Assembly: GCA_018714645.1 (NCBI GenBank)
Contig: DVND01000171.1
Coordinates: 1-5,264, forward strand
Length of the DNA: 5,264 nt
Direction: 5' to 3'
Source: Candidatus Avimonoglobus intestinipullorum
GTDB lineage: Bacteria > Bacillota > Clostridia > UBA1381
The notes under the pieces are model-generated. The model saw only the letters and a program-made list of their open reading frames with translations. It searched no databases and was not told the origin of the DNA. The translations under genes were made by a program, and so were the position numbers. Shown here piece after piece: positions 1-5,048 of the stretch (position 1 is the stretch's first letter; every line of letters begins with the position of its first letter).

Positions 1-181
1 CCACTCCAAAAAACAATAAGGACAAGCTGCCCCTCCATGCAGGATTCCCCTTGATCAGACACATGACTGTCAAAATTTGGGTTACAGCAATAACATATTC
101 CAACGCATAGCTTTTGGAATGTACATCAATCTGTTCATCCCGTTCATCTTTCACCGGTCTTTGCCTCGGCGGCTGCTTCAT
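1..181 (-). CDS. Small membrane protein, C-terminus cut by window edge
   Basis: An open frame starts at ATG 181 and is still open at base 1, so only the first 60 residues are visible. The start is well supported: AGGAGG lies at 196-191, 9 bases ahead of the ATG. The protein opens with a charged cytoplasmic-looking stretch (basic and proline-rich residues 1-10, then KDERDEQID at 11-19). A hydrophobic segment follows at about 28-44, then a short loop with GNPAW, and a second hydrophobic segment begins near 53 (LSLLFFG). It lies 30 bases after the stop of the XRE regulator, so the two are almost certainly co-transcribed. Small two- or three-helix membrane proteins (DUF6442/DUF2178-like) are often the partner of YgzD-type XRE regulators in Firmicutes. 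I assign that resemblance from memory of the pattern, and the biochemical function is unknown. Confidence 0.75.
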   Translation of the reverse strand, partial: MKQPPRQRPVKDERDEQIDVHSKSYALEYVIAVTQILTVMCLIKGNPAWRGSLSLLFFGV

Positions 182-190
182 ACCGCAATC

Positions 191-196
191 CCTCCT
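191..196 (-). promoter_or_regulatory. Ribosome binding site of the partial membrane-protein gene
   Basis: A perfect AGGAGG is read on the minus strand, 9 bases before ATG 181. It fixes the start of a gene that is cut off by the window edge. Confidence 0.8.
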
Positions 197-211
197 AAGA
201 TGCTTTTTTTA

Positions 212-442
212 TCATAACCCTTCATACCGCTGATCCTCCAATTCCTTGTTTTCCTTTAAACAACATAAATCTTCAACTGTCACGCCAAACACCTCCGCCA
301 TCCTATATGCCAGCATCAGGGATGGGCTGTATTGTTCCTTTTCGATTGATATAATTGTCCTGGAAGAGACATAGACCAAGTCGGCCAATTGCTGCTGTGT
401 CATTCCTGCCACTGTCCGCAATTCTCTCACTCTCGTTTTCAT
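212..442 (-). CDS. XRE-family (YgzD-like) small transcriptional regulator
   Basis: This is a 76-residue DNA-binding protein that is almost all one Cro/C1-type helix-turn-helix domain. Residues 1-13 form helix 1 (MKTRVRELRTVAG). MTQQQLADLVYVSSRTI at 14-30 is the helix-turn-helix, with TQQQLA and the recognition-helix pattern VSSRTI. IEKEQYSPSLMLAYRMAEVFGVTVEDL at 33-59 is the typical rest of the fold (the family consensus is IE.G...PSL.LA..IA..F...I.D.F). Length and layout match the YgzD-like class, single-domain regulators usually paired with a small membrane protein, which here begins 30 bases downstream. GGGGAG at 453-448 sits 5 bases before ATG 442. The gene has its own promoter at 518-490 overlapped by an inverted repeat, so I infer autorepression. 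No sensor domain is present, and the signal it responds to is unknown. Confidence 0.93.
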   Translation of the reverse strand: MKTRVRELRTVAGMTQQQLADLVYVSSRTIISIEKEQYSPSLMLAYRMAEVFGVTVEDLCCLKENKELEDQRYEGL

Positions 443-457
443 ATGCGCTCCCCACCA

Positions 458-493
458 ATATGAAGTTTCCTTCTCGTGAAGTTAACTTCATAT
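458..493. promoter_or_regulatory. Inverted-repeat operator over the XRE promoter
   Basis: A perfect 10-base inverted repeat has ATATGAAGTT at 458-467 and its complement AACTTCATAT at 484-493. Between the arms, TGAAGTT at 477-483 abuts the right arm and makes a perfect 14-bp palindrome, TGAAGTTAACTTCA (477-490). The right arm overlaps the -10 box and the left arm lies in the leader near the ribosome binding site. A further near-copy, ATATGAAATT at 524-533 (one mismatch), lies just upstream of the -35 box. Repeated dyads over the core promoter of an XRE gene are a classic arrangement for autorepression. Binding by the XRE protein encoded here is an inference. Confidence 0.75.
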
Positions 494-518
494 TACCATA
501 GAGGCATCCACATGTCAA
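490..518 (-). promoter_or_regulatory. Strong sigma-A-type promoter of the XRE operon
   Basis: On the minus strand a perfect -35 box TTGACA (518-513) is followed by exactly 17 bases and a -10 box TAATAT (495-490). Positions 1, 2, 5 and 6 of the -10 box match TATAAT. The transcription start should fall near 483, giving a leader of about 40 bases before ATG 442. The surroundings (520-545) are AT-rich, as expected upstream of a strong promoter. The -10 box is part of the inverted repeat described separately, so a bound repressor would block it directly. Confidence 0.85.
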
Positions 519-521
519 TAG

Positions 522-650
522 CTATATGAAATTTATTTTATCGCATAATAAAGCCCTGCCGGCGGCCATCGTTTTGACCGCCGGCAGGGCGCTAAAAGGC
601 GGTAGCCATCCCGCTGCTATCCGCTGCCGCTTCTTTCCATACTTTTTCAT
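522..650 (-). other. 42-codon frame overlapping the transporter stop (possible gene remnant)
   Basis: The ATG at 650-648 shares one base with the TAA of the transporter gene (TAATG), a usual sign of translational coupling. The frame begins MKKYGKKRQRIAAGWL, which looks like the start of an exported or membrane protein: basic residues, then the onset of a hydrophobic stretch. It then runs through the terminator stem and ends at TAG 524-522, near the next promoter. The only purine-rich signal ahead of it, GGAG, is 2 bases from the ATG, which is too close to be ideal. It could be the 5' remnant of a deleted operon gene, a small coupled peptide, or chance. I favour a remnant or chance over a working gene. 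Confidence 0.3.
553..590 (-). terminator. Rho-independent terminator of the ECF operon
   Basis: A perfect 13-bp GC-rich stem pairs GCCCTGCCGGCGG at 553-565 with CCGCCGGCAGGGC at 578-590 around a 12-base loop. Read on the minus strand, the stem is followed by TTTATTA, a short broken T tract. Read on the plus strand, no T tract follows. It lies 60 bases past the stop of the transporter gene and before the XRE promoter, exactly where the operon should end. The T tract is weak, so some readthrough is possible. Confidence 0.85.
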
Positions 651-3319
651 TACTCCAACAATCCATATTTCACTTTGATTCGGTCCAGCTTTTCAATCAT
701 GGGGGCGGATAAAAACCACAGGAAAAACACCGTTGCCGCGGCGTGAACCAGGTCAAAGGGAACCCCCAGCATATAGGCGGACAAAACCATCGCCCCATTG
801 GGCTGCGCCTGCCACATCAGCACCGACGCCGCATTCATAATCCCCCCATACAGGAGAAAAGCCGCCAGGCCGCCAAAGATGCACAACGCGCCCCTTGTTT
901 TGCGCAGGAGGCCTTTCCGGAACAGAACGCCCGCTAAAAATCCAATCATACCGAACGCAAACATCTGCCACGGTGTCCATGGGCCTTGCCCAAAGAAAAA
1001 ATTGGACACAAACCCCGTCACCGCCCCCACCAGAAAGCCTGTTTCCCCACCGAAGCACACGCCGGCGATAATCACCAGCGCCACCACCGGCTTGAACTGG
1101 GGCAGCATGAAAAACGCGGCGCGGCCCGCCACCGCAATGGCGCACAGGACGCTGATCACAATCAATTCCCGCGCCTGGGGTTTGCGGCTTTCAAATACCA
1201 GCGCAAAAGGCAGCATGGTTTCCAGAATAATGAGCAGGCTGATAAAATAATATTTCCGATCTCCCAAATAGTACACACCAATAAAAATAGTCAGCGGAAC
1301 CGCCAGCAAAACTATAACCAGGGCCGCAATTGTCCGTTTAGAAAGCCTTCGTTTCTCCTTCGGAGCCTGGACAGAGCGGTCTTTTGCGGTCAATTCCCCG
1401 CCGGGAAAAAACGCGGCAAATCCCAGCCCCAGCTCCAGTACTAAAAAAAACTCTGTCAGATACTTCCGCCAGCCGTCAAATTTATTGTGAAACAACCCTG
1501 CTGTCACCAGGAACAGCGCCAAAAAGAATATACCGGCTCCAATCCGTTTTTTGGACAGCCTTTTCTTTTTTGACGGCCCGCTCTGCGCGCCGCTGCCCCC
1601 GCCCGGCGTATAATCCAAATCGCCCGGCCCCTCTTGCGGCGGCTCTTCTTCTACCTCCCCGCCTAAAGCGCGGATAATGTCCTCCGCCAGCACGGCGTCC
1701 GGCAGCGTCGTCCGCGCCATGCGGTTTGCCGCCGTGGTATAAAAGCTCTTGCCGCTGAAAAACCTGCGCGGCGTGTCGCAGCTGGTGATGCCGCCGTCAA
1801 AAAACATGGCGCACCGGCCGGCATATTTCGCACAGAACTCAATATCGTGGGACACCATCACAATGGTCGTCCCGGCGGCCTGCAAACTTTTTAAAATGCG
1901 GCCAAGCTTTTCTTTAAAATGCCCGTCCAATCCTTTGGTCGGTTCATCCAGGAGCAAAATGCGGGGGCACAGCAGCAGTACCTTTGCCAGTGCCGCCCGC
2001 TGCTGCTCGCCGCCCGACAGGTCATAAGGGTGCATATCCAAAAGAGGCTCCAATTCACAAAGCCGCACCACCTGCGCCACCTGTGCGTCCTGCTCCTGCC
2101 TGGAATATTTTTTCTCCTTGAGCAGTTCATAAAGGTCAAGCCGCACCGTTTTTTTCACAAATAACGCCTGCGGATTTTGGGGCAGGACGCCTAAAAGCCC
2201 ATTGAAGCGTGTTTCATTGCCAATCTCTTCCAGCGGCCTGCCGCCGACCAGCACCTTGCCGCGATAGGGCTTTTGCAGGCCGCTCATCAGGGAGAGCGCA
2301 GTTGTTTTTCCGGTGCCGTTGCCGCCGACGATGGCGAAAAATTCGCCCGCATGCACTGTAGCGGTAAGGCCTTTTATCACATCCGCCGCCTCCTGTTCAT
2401 ACCGAAACCACACCTCCCGCAATTCCAGCGTCGGCGCCGGACGCACCTCTGCGTGATCCTCCGGGATCACCGTGCTGTCCGGCGGCCGGACTGCCGCCAT
2501 CTGTTCCAGCCACCGACGGCCCTCCCGCACAGTAACGGGGCAGTCAAAAGCATTTTCCACACCGGCATACACCCGCATCGGTGTGGGCAGGGCGATGAAC
2601 ATATCGTTTTTCAGTTCCTTGAGCTTCATCCCGACAGCCCCCGGCGTGCCGTCTGCAATCACCCGTCCGTCTGCCATGACGATCACCCGGTCGGACATGG
2701 GAAACGCTTCCTCCAGCCGGTGCTCGGTCAGGATAACGGTCGTCCCCAGCTCGCGGTTGATTTTATGGATGGTCTCCAAAAAATCCGCCGCCGCAATGGG
2801 ATCCAGCTGGCTGGTGGGCTCGTCCAAAATCAAAACCGACGGCTGCATCACCATGATGGAAGCAAGGTTCAGAAGCTGCTTCTGCCCGCCGGACAGCTCC
2901 GTTACATTTTTATGAAACCACGTCTGGATCCCAAAAAAGGATGCCATTTCAGACACCCGCGTGCGGATTTCCGGCGTAGAAAGCCCCATACTTTCCAATC
3001 CGAATGCCAATTCATGCCACACCTTGTCGGTGACAATCTGGTTGTCCGGGCTTTGCATGACAAAACCGATTTTTTCGCTCTGCGCCGCATCGGATAATTC
3101 CGAAAGCGGCGCGCCTTCAAACCATAGTTCCCCGCTTTTTGTGCCGTACGGCGCAAGCACAGGCTTCAAATGCCGTAAAAGCGTCGTTTTGCCGCAGCCG
3201 GATTTGCCGCACAGCGTAATAAATTCACCCTTTCGGATCGTGAGGCAGATATCGGAAAGCGCGGGCGCCGCCTGATTCGGGTATGTAAACGTAAAATGCT
3301 TTATCTGATAGCTTTCCAT
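650..3319 (-). CDS. ECF transporter fusion: two ABC ATPase domains plus CbrT-like substrate-binding (S) component
   Basis: This 889-residue protein joins three parts of an ECF importer. NBD1 has Walker A GKSGCGKTT (38-46), Q-loop Q89, signature LSGGQ (142-146), Walker B with LDEPT (D166, E167) and H200. NBD2 has Walker A GGNGTGKTT (332-340), Q381, signature LSGGE (434-438), Walker B with LLLDEPT (D458, E459) and H491. All catalytic residues are present in both, so both ATP sites look active. A Glu/Pro/Gly-rich linker (about 550-583) leads to a membrane region of roughly eight to ten helices. Residues about 718-889, with AGRAAFFMLPQFKP (731-744) and FFGQGPWTPWQMFAFG (775-790), match the CbrT-like S-component group, predicted for cobalamin uptake. 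NBDs alone are normally about 280 residues each and S components about 200. The start is ATG 3319, because GGGAGGA at 3332-3326 lies 6 bases ahead. The alternative TTG at 3334 overlaps that site. It overlaps the T-component gene by 19 bases. The substrate is inferred only. Confidence 0.92.
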   Translation of the reverse strand: MESYQIKHFTFTYPNQAAPALSDICLTIRKGEFITLCGKSGCGKTTLLRHLKPVLAPYGTKSGELWFEGAPLSELSDAAQSEKIGFVMQSPDNQIVTDKVWHELAFGLESMGLSTPEIRTRVSEMASFFGIQTWFHKNVTELSGGQKQLLNLASIMVMQPSVLILDEPTSQLDPIAAADFLETIHKINRELGTTVILTEHRLEEAFPMSDRVIVMADGRVIADGTPGAVGMKLKELKNDMFIALPTPMRVYAGVENAFDCPVTVREGRRWLEQMAAVRPPDSTVIPEDHAEVRPAPTLELREVWFRYEQEAADVIKGLTATVHAGEFFAIVGGNGTGKTTALSLMSGLQKPYRGKVLVGGRPLEEIGNETRFNGLLGVLPQNPQALFVKKTVRLDLYELLKEKKYSRQEQDAQVAQVVRLCELEPLLDMHPYDLSGGEQQRAALAKVLLLCPRILLLDEPTKGLDGHFKEKLGRILKSLQAAGTTIVMVSHDIEFCAKYAGRCAMFFDGGITSCDTPRRFFSGKSFYTTAANRMARTTLPDAVLAEDIIRALGGEVEEEPPQEGPGDLDYTPGGGSGAQSGPSKKKRLSKKRIGAGIFFLALFLVTAGLFHNKFDGWRKYLTEFFLVLELGLGFAAFFPGGELTAKDRSVQAPKEKRRLSKRTIAALVIVLLAVPLTIFIGVYYLGDRKYYFISLLIILETMLPFALVFESRKPQARELIVISVLCAIAVAGRAAFFMLPQFKPVVALVIIAGVCFGGETGFLVGAVTGFVSNFFFGQGPWTPWQMFAFGMIGFLAGVLFRKGLLRKTRGALCIFGGLAAFLLYGGIMNAASVLMWQAQPNGAMVLSAYMLGVPFDLVHAAATVFFLWFLSAPMIEKLDRIKVKYGLLE
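1193..1561 (-). repeat. Degenerate tandem duplication of a two-helix membrane unit inside the S-component region
   Basis: Two adjacent protein segments align along their length. Residues 587-638 (coordinates 1561-1406) begin RLSKKRI and continue RKYLTEFFLVLELGLGFAAFF. Residues 658-709 (1348-1193) begin RLSKRTI and continue RKYYFISLLIILETMLPFALVF. They share RLSK, RKY, the Glu before the second helix and FA..F, with an offset of 70-71 residues and a single gap. Each unit has a basic start, one hydrophobic helix, a charged loop and a second hydrophobic helix. Codons differ between the copies, so the duplication is old. The second copy joins directly to the S-component core. The first may be an extra membrane anchor. 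Confidence 0.6.
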
Positions 3320-4176
3320 GTTCTGTCCTCCCAAAATTCAATGAACAGCGGTATGGTGCAAAGAACCAGGTACACAATGAATACGCTGGCGGAATACGGC
3401 GTCAGCCCGATTCCCTTCATGGACGGGAAAAAGCGGAACTCCATGCCGCCCAACACCGCGCCGGCGATGGTATAAAGCCCCGCTGCGCCGATTGCCAGCA
3501 GCGCCTTCCCGTCCCGCGCATCAAAGGTATATATGGAAAATGCCGTCCGTCCGGGCCGCCCATAGCCGCGGCTTTTCATGCTGTCCGCGGTTTCGATGGC
3601 GTTTTCCAGCGCCCAGGTCACCATGATGGATAAAATGGTGAGCCCGTGCTTTGCCCGCTGGATGATACCGCCGTTGGACACGTCCCGCCCGATGCATTTC
3701 TGCGCGTCGGACACCACCCTGACCTGCGCTTTAAACCGCGGCACAAACCGCAGCACCATGGAAAAAATCAGCGACAGCGCCGGGATGATGCGCCCGAACA
3801 AATAAATGAATTTATCACTGGTCATCACGGCGTTATAGCAGGAAAACCAACAAATCACGCTCACGATCATACATGCCGCTGCAATTCCGTAGGCAATGGA
3901 TTCCAGTGTCAGCGGATTGCCGCTGGGCAGGTAGGCCAGGATCGTTACACCCTCATGGTTGAATGCGGGGTTGATCAGCGCCGATACCAAAAGCAGCGGC
4001 AAAAGATAAGCCAAATTAAATTTCAGCGCCCGTTTCCCATTCAGTTTTACAGAATACGCAAAGCTGCAAACCAGTGAAATGGCCAGGCATACGGGATGCA
4101 TGAAAAACATGGAGCATACCAGCACCAATGCAAAATATAAGAAGTTGACCGCCGGATGGTATCTTGAAAATGCCAT
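3301..4176 (-). CDS. ECF transporter T component (EcfT/CbiQ family, CbrV-like)
   Basis: This 291-residue integral membrane protein couples the ABC ATPases to the substrate-binding S component. Hydrophobic segments lie at about 11-26, 28-42, 55-70, 92-114, 125-142, 177-194, 224-245 and 262-281. The cytoplasmic coupling region has DAQKCIGRDV (157-166) and SMKSRGYGR (199-207). The second is the conserved Arg-Gly motif by which T components engage the groove of the ATPases. The first takes the place of the other family Arg motif. The start is ATG 4176, since a perfect AGGAGG lies 8 bases ahead. A longer in-frame start at GTG 4245 directly abuts the previous stop, has no such site and adds a non-hydrophobic, poorly structured leader. 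Its 3' end overlaps the fused ATPase/S gene by 19 bases, and the two products should form the complete transporter. Duplicated-ATPase plus T modules of this kind are named CbrU/CbrV when found with CbrT. Confidence 0.92.
   Translation of the reverse strand: MAFSRYHPAVNFLYFALVLVCSMFFMHPVCLAISLVCSFAYSVKLNGKRALKFNLAYLLPLLLVSALINPAFNHEGVTILAYLPSGNPLTLESIAYGIAAACMIVSVICWFSCYNAVMTSDKFIYLFGRIIPALSLIFSMVLRFVPRFKAQVRVVSDAQKCIGRDVSNGGIIQRAKHGLTILSIMVTWALENAIETADSMKSRGYGRPGRTAFSIYTFDARDGKALLAIGAAGLYTIAGAVLGGMEFRFFPSMKGIGLTPYSASVFIVYLVLCTIPLFIEFWEDRTWKAIR
3326..3332 (-). promoter_or_regulatory. Ribosome binding site deciding the start of the ATPase/S fusion
   Basis: GGGAGGA on the minus strand lies 6 bases before ATG 3319, inside the end of the T-component gene. 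It rules out the slightly longer TTG start at 3334, which would overlap this site. Confidence 0.8.
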
Positions 4177-4184
4177 TTTATCAC

Positions 4185-4190
4185 CCTCCT
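4185..4190 (-). promoter_or_regulatory. Ribosome binding site deciding the T-component start
   Basis: A perfect AGGAGG lies 8 bases before ATG 4176. It supports the 291-residue form over a 314-residue form from GTG 4245. Confidence 0.85.
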
Positions 4191-4207
4191 GTGTTTTCTC
4201 CGGCTCT

Positions 4208-4236
4208 AAAAAATACGGGCTCTGTCTTTTTCCCGT
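4208..4236 (-). terminator. Weak hairpin with T-run between lipoprotein and T-component genes (possible attenuator)
   Basis: On the minus strand ACGGG (4236-4232) can pair with CCCGT (4219-4215) around a 12-base loop, and ATTTTTT (4214-4208) follows at once. The 5-bp stem is short for an efficient terminator. It could lower transcription into the transporter genes relative to the lipoprotein, or have no effect. No other regulatory element is seen in the 69-base gap. Confidence 0.3.
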
Positions 4237-4245
4237 CCGGCGCAC

Positions 4246-4671
4246 TCACGCCGCTTTATCTACGGTTATTAAAAGAGAGAGCCCTGTTCCGGAGTATGCA
4301 ACGCTTAAAAAGACGTTGTCCTTTTTTAACATCGTCCCCACAGACGCCGCATTGCCCTCTGCGGCCAGCTCTGTATACCCCTCCGCTTTCAGTTCTCCAA
4401 CATACGCCGCCGATTCGTCCCTTGAAATGTCCTTCAGTACGATTTCATAGCGCCCATCCTCCGAATAGTCCCGCACATAATGCACCGTCCCACTTTGCGG
4501 TTCCGGGATATGCGCCGTCATGTTATTTTCCGGCCATACGGCGGTGTACTCCGGCGCCACGGATGGGTCTAATCCGGCGGCTCCGTTTTTTACATTCGTC
4601 CCATCGGAACAGCTCATGCATCCCAGCATGATTGCGAAGATCATCAATAACATACAGCTCATTTTTTTCAT
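4246..4671 (-). CDS. Small secreted lipoprotein, DUF6591-like
   Basis: The 141-residue product has a basic start (MKK), a hydrophobic core (MLLMIFAIMLG, 7-17) and a lipobox-like end MLGC with Cys18 as the likely lipidated residue. Cys21 is an alternative. A short Ser/Gly/Asn-rich tether (about 20-40) is followed by one small domain with VWPENNMTAHIPEP (45-58), YEIVLKDISRDESAAYVGELKAEGY (roughly 75-99) and a closing strand LSLLITV. This W-P....P.P / Y...L...G(Y/F) pattern resembles the DUF6591-type lipoproteins of Clostridia, from recall rather than a search. It should sit on the outer face of the membrane. The start is ATG 4671 because AAAGGA lies 9 bases ahead. An in-frame TTG at 4701 would spoil the signal peptide. 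It begins 5 bases after the previous stop, so translation is coupled. Its role beside an ECF transporter is unknown. Confidence 0.85.
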   Translation of the reverse strand: MKKMSCMLLMIFAIMLGCMSCSDGTNVKNGAAGLDPSVAPEYTAVWPENNMTAHIPEPQSGTVHYVRDYSEDGRYEIVLKDISRDESAAYVGELKAEGYTELAAEGNAASVGTMLKKDNVFLSVAYSGTGLSLLITVDKAA

Positions 4672-4676
4672 ATTCT

Positions 4677-5042
4677 TCAATCCTTTCTTTTTTCTGCCCA
4701 ATTGCGCCGCCGGGTGTACACCGAGGCTAAACCAAAGGCAACAGTAATTATACTGACCATTATTGCCAACGCTTCTCTTAAAGTGATCTCCCTATATGGA
4801 TATATGCATACCCACCATCTCCACATAGAGGAACGATTTACCACATCCGGCCCATATGCCCTCGCTACAGCCGCAATGAAATAATCTCCGGGCCGTATAC
4901 CATAAACGGCTCTTGTTTCCGCCGGATCATTCGTAAATTGAAACGGAAATGTTCCGTATTGATTGGGGCCTACTTCCATTCTCGGCGCATATCCCAATTC
5001 AGAACGTATGTAATTCTCAAACGTGACCGCAACCGCTTCCAA
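4677..5042 (-). CDS. Unrecognised single-pass membrane protein, C-terminal part or separate gene
   Basis: The frame gives up to 121 residues from TTG 5042. I do not recognise the family. It has a polar, aromatic-rich region, with GPNQYGTFPFQFTND at about 25-39 and YGIRPGDYFIAAVARAYG at about 47-64, then a Trp-rich patch SMWRWWV (72-78). A single membrane helix follows at about 91-109 (ALAIMVSIITVAFGLASVY), with the basic tail TRRRNWAEKRKD. By the positive-inside rule the tail is cytoplasmic and the rest extracellular. No good start exists: TTG 5042 has no ribosome binding site, and the internal ATG at codon 22 has only a weak GGGA. The frame is the same as that of the preceding reading frame, separated by one TAA and two codons, so this may be the 3' half of one interrupted gene. 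Its last codons hold the ribosome binding site of the lipoprotein gene, so the two are co-transcribed. Confidence 0.6.
   Translation of the reverse strand: MEAVAVTFENYIRSELGYAPRMEVGPNQYGTFPFQFTNDPAETRAVYGIRPGDYFIAAVARAYGPDVVNRSSMWRWWVCIYPYREITLREALAIMVSIITVAFGLASVYTRRRNWAEKRKD
4681..4686 (-). promoter_or_regulatory. Ribosome binding site deciding the lipoprotein start
   Basis: AAAGGA on the minus strand lies 9 bases before ATG 4671, inside the last codons of the preceding gene. It favours the 141-residue lipoprotein over a start at TTG 4701. Confidence 0.65.
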
Positions 5043-5048
5043 ACCAAT

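Noticed and set aside
408..414. GCCACTG on the plus strand, the same as a core B12-box heptamer
   Set aside because: It is inside and antisense to the XRE coding region, without the other conserved cobalamin riboswitch elements, and not upstream of the transporter. Chance is sufficient.
553..590. The perfect GC stem as a mobile-element end or repeat
   Set aside because: Position after the last operon gene, a 12-base loop and a following T-rich stretch fit a terminator. No second copy is seen in the window.
1753..2027. Other plus- and minus-strand frames overlapping the second ATPase domain
   Set aside because: They are out-of-frame shadows of the intact NBD2 with no start signals or recognisable motifs.
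2273..3097. Long plus-strand open frame (274 codons) opposite the ATPase domains
   Set aside because: It is antisense to intact Walker A, signature and Walker B motifs. Its composition (His/Arg/Pro-rich) is that of a shadow frame in GC-rich DNA, and it has no ribosome binding site or domain.
4177..4245. N-terminal extension of the T component to GTG 4245
   Set aside because: A perfect AGGAGG 8 bases before ATG 4176 gives a normal EcfT start. The extension is hydrophilic and directly abuts the previous stop.
4672..4701. Lipoprotein start at TTG 4701
   Set aside because: It would put ten mostly basic residues before the signal peptide and overlap the previous gene. ATG 4671 has AAAGGA at 9 bases.
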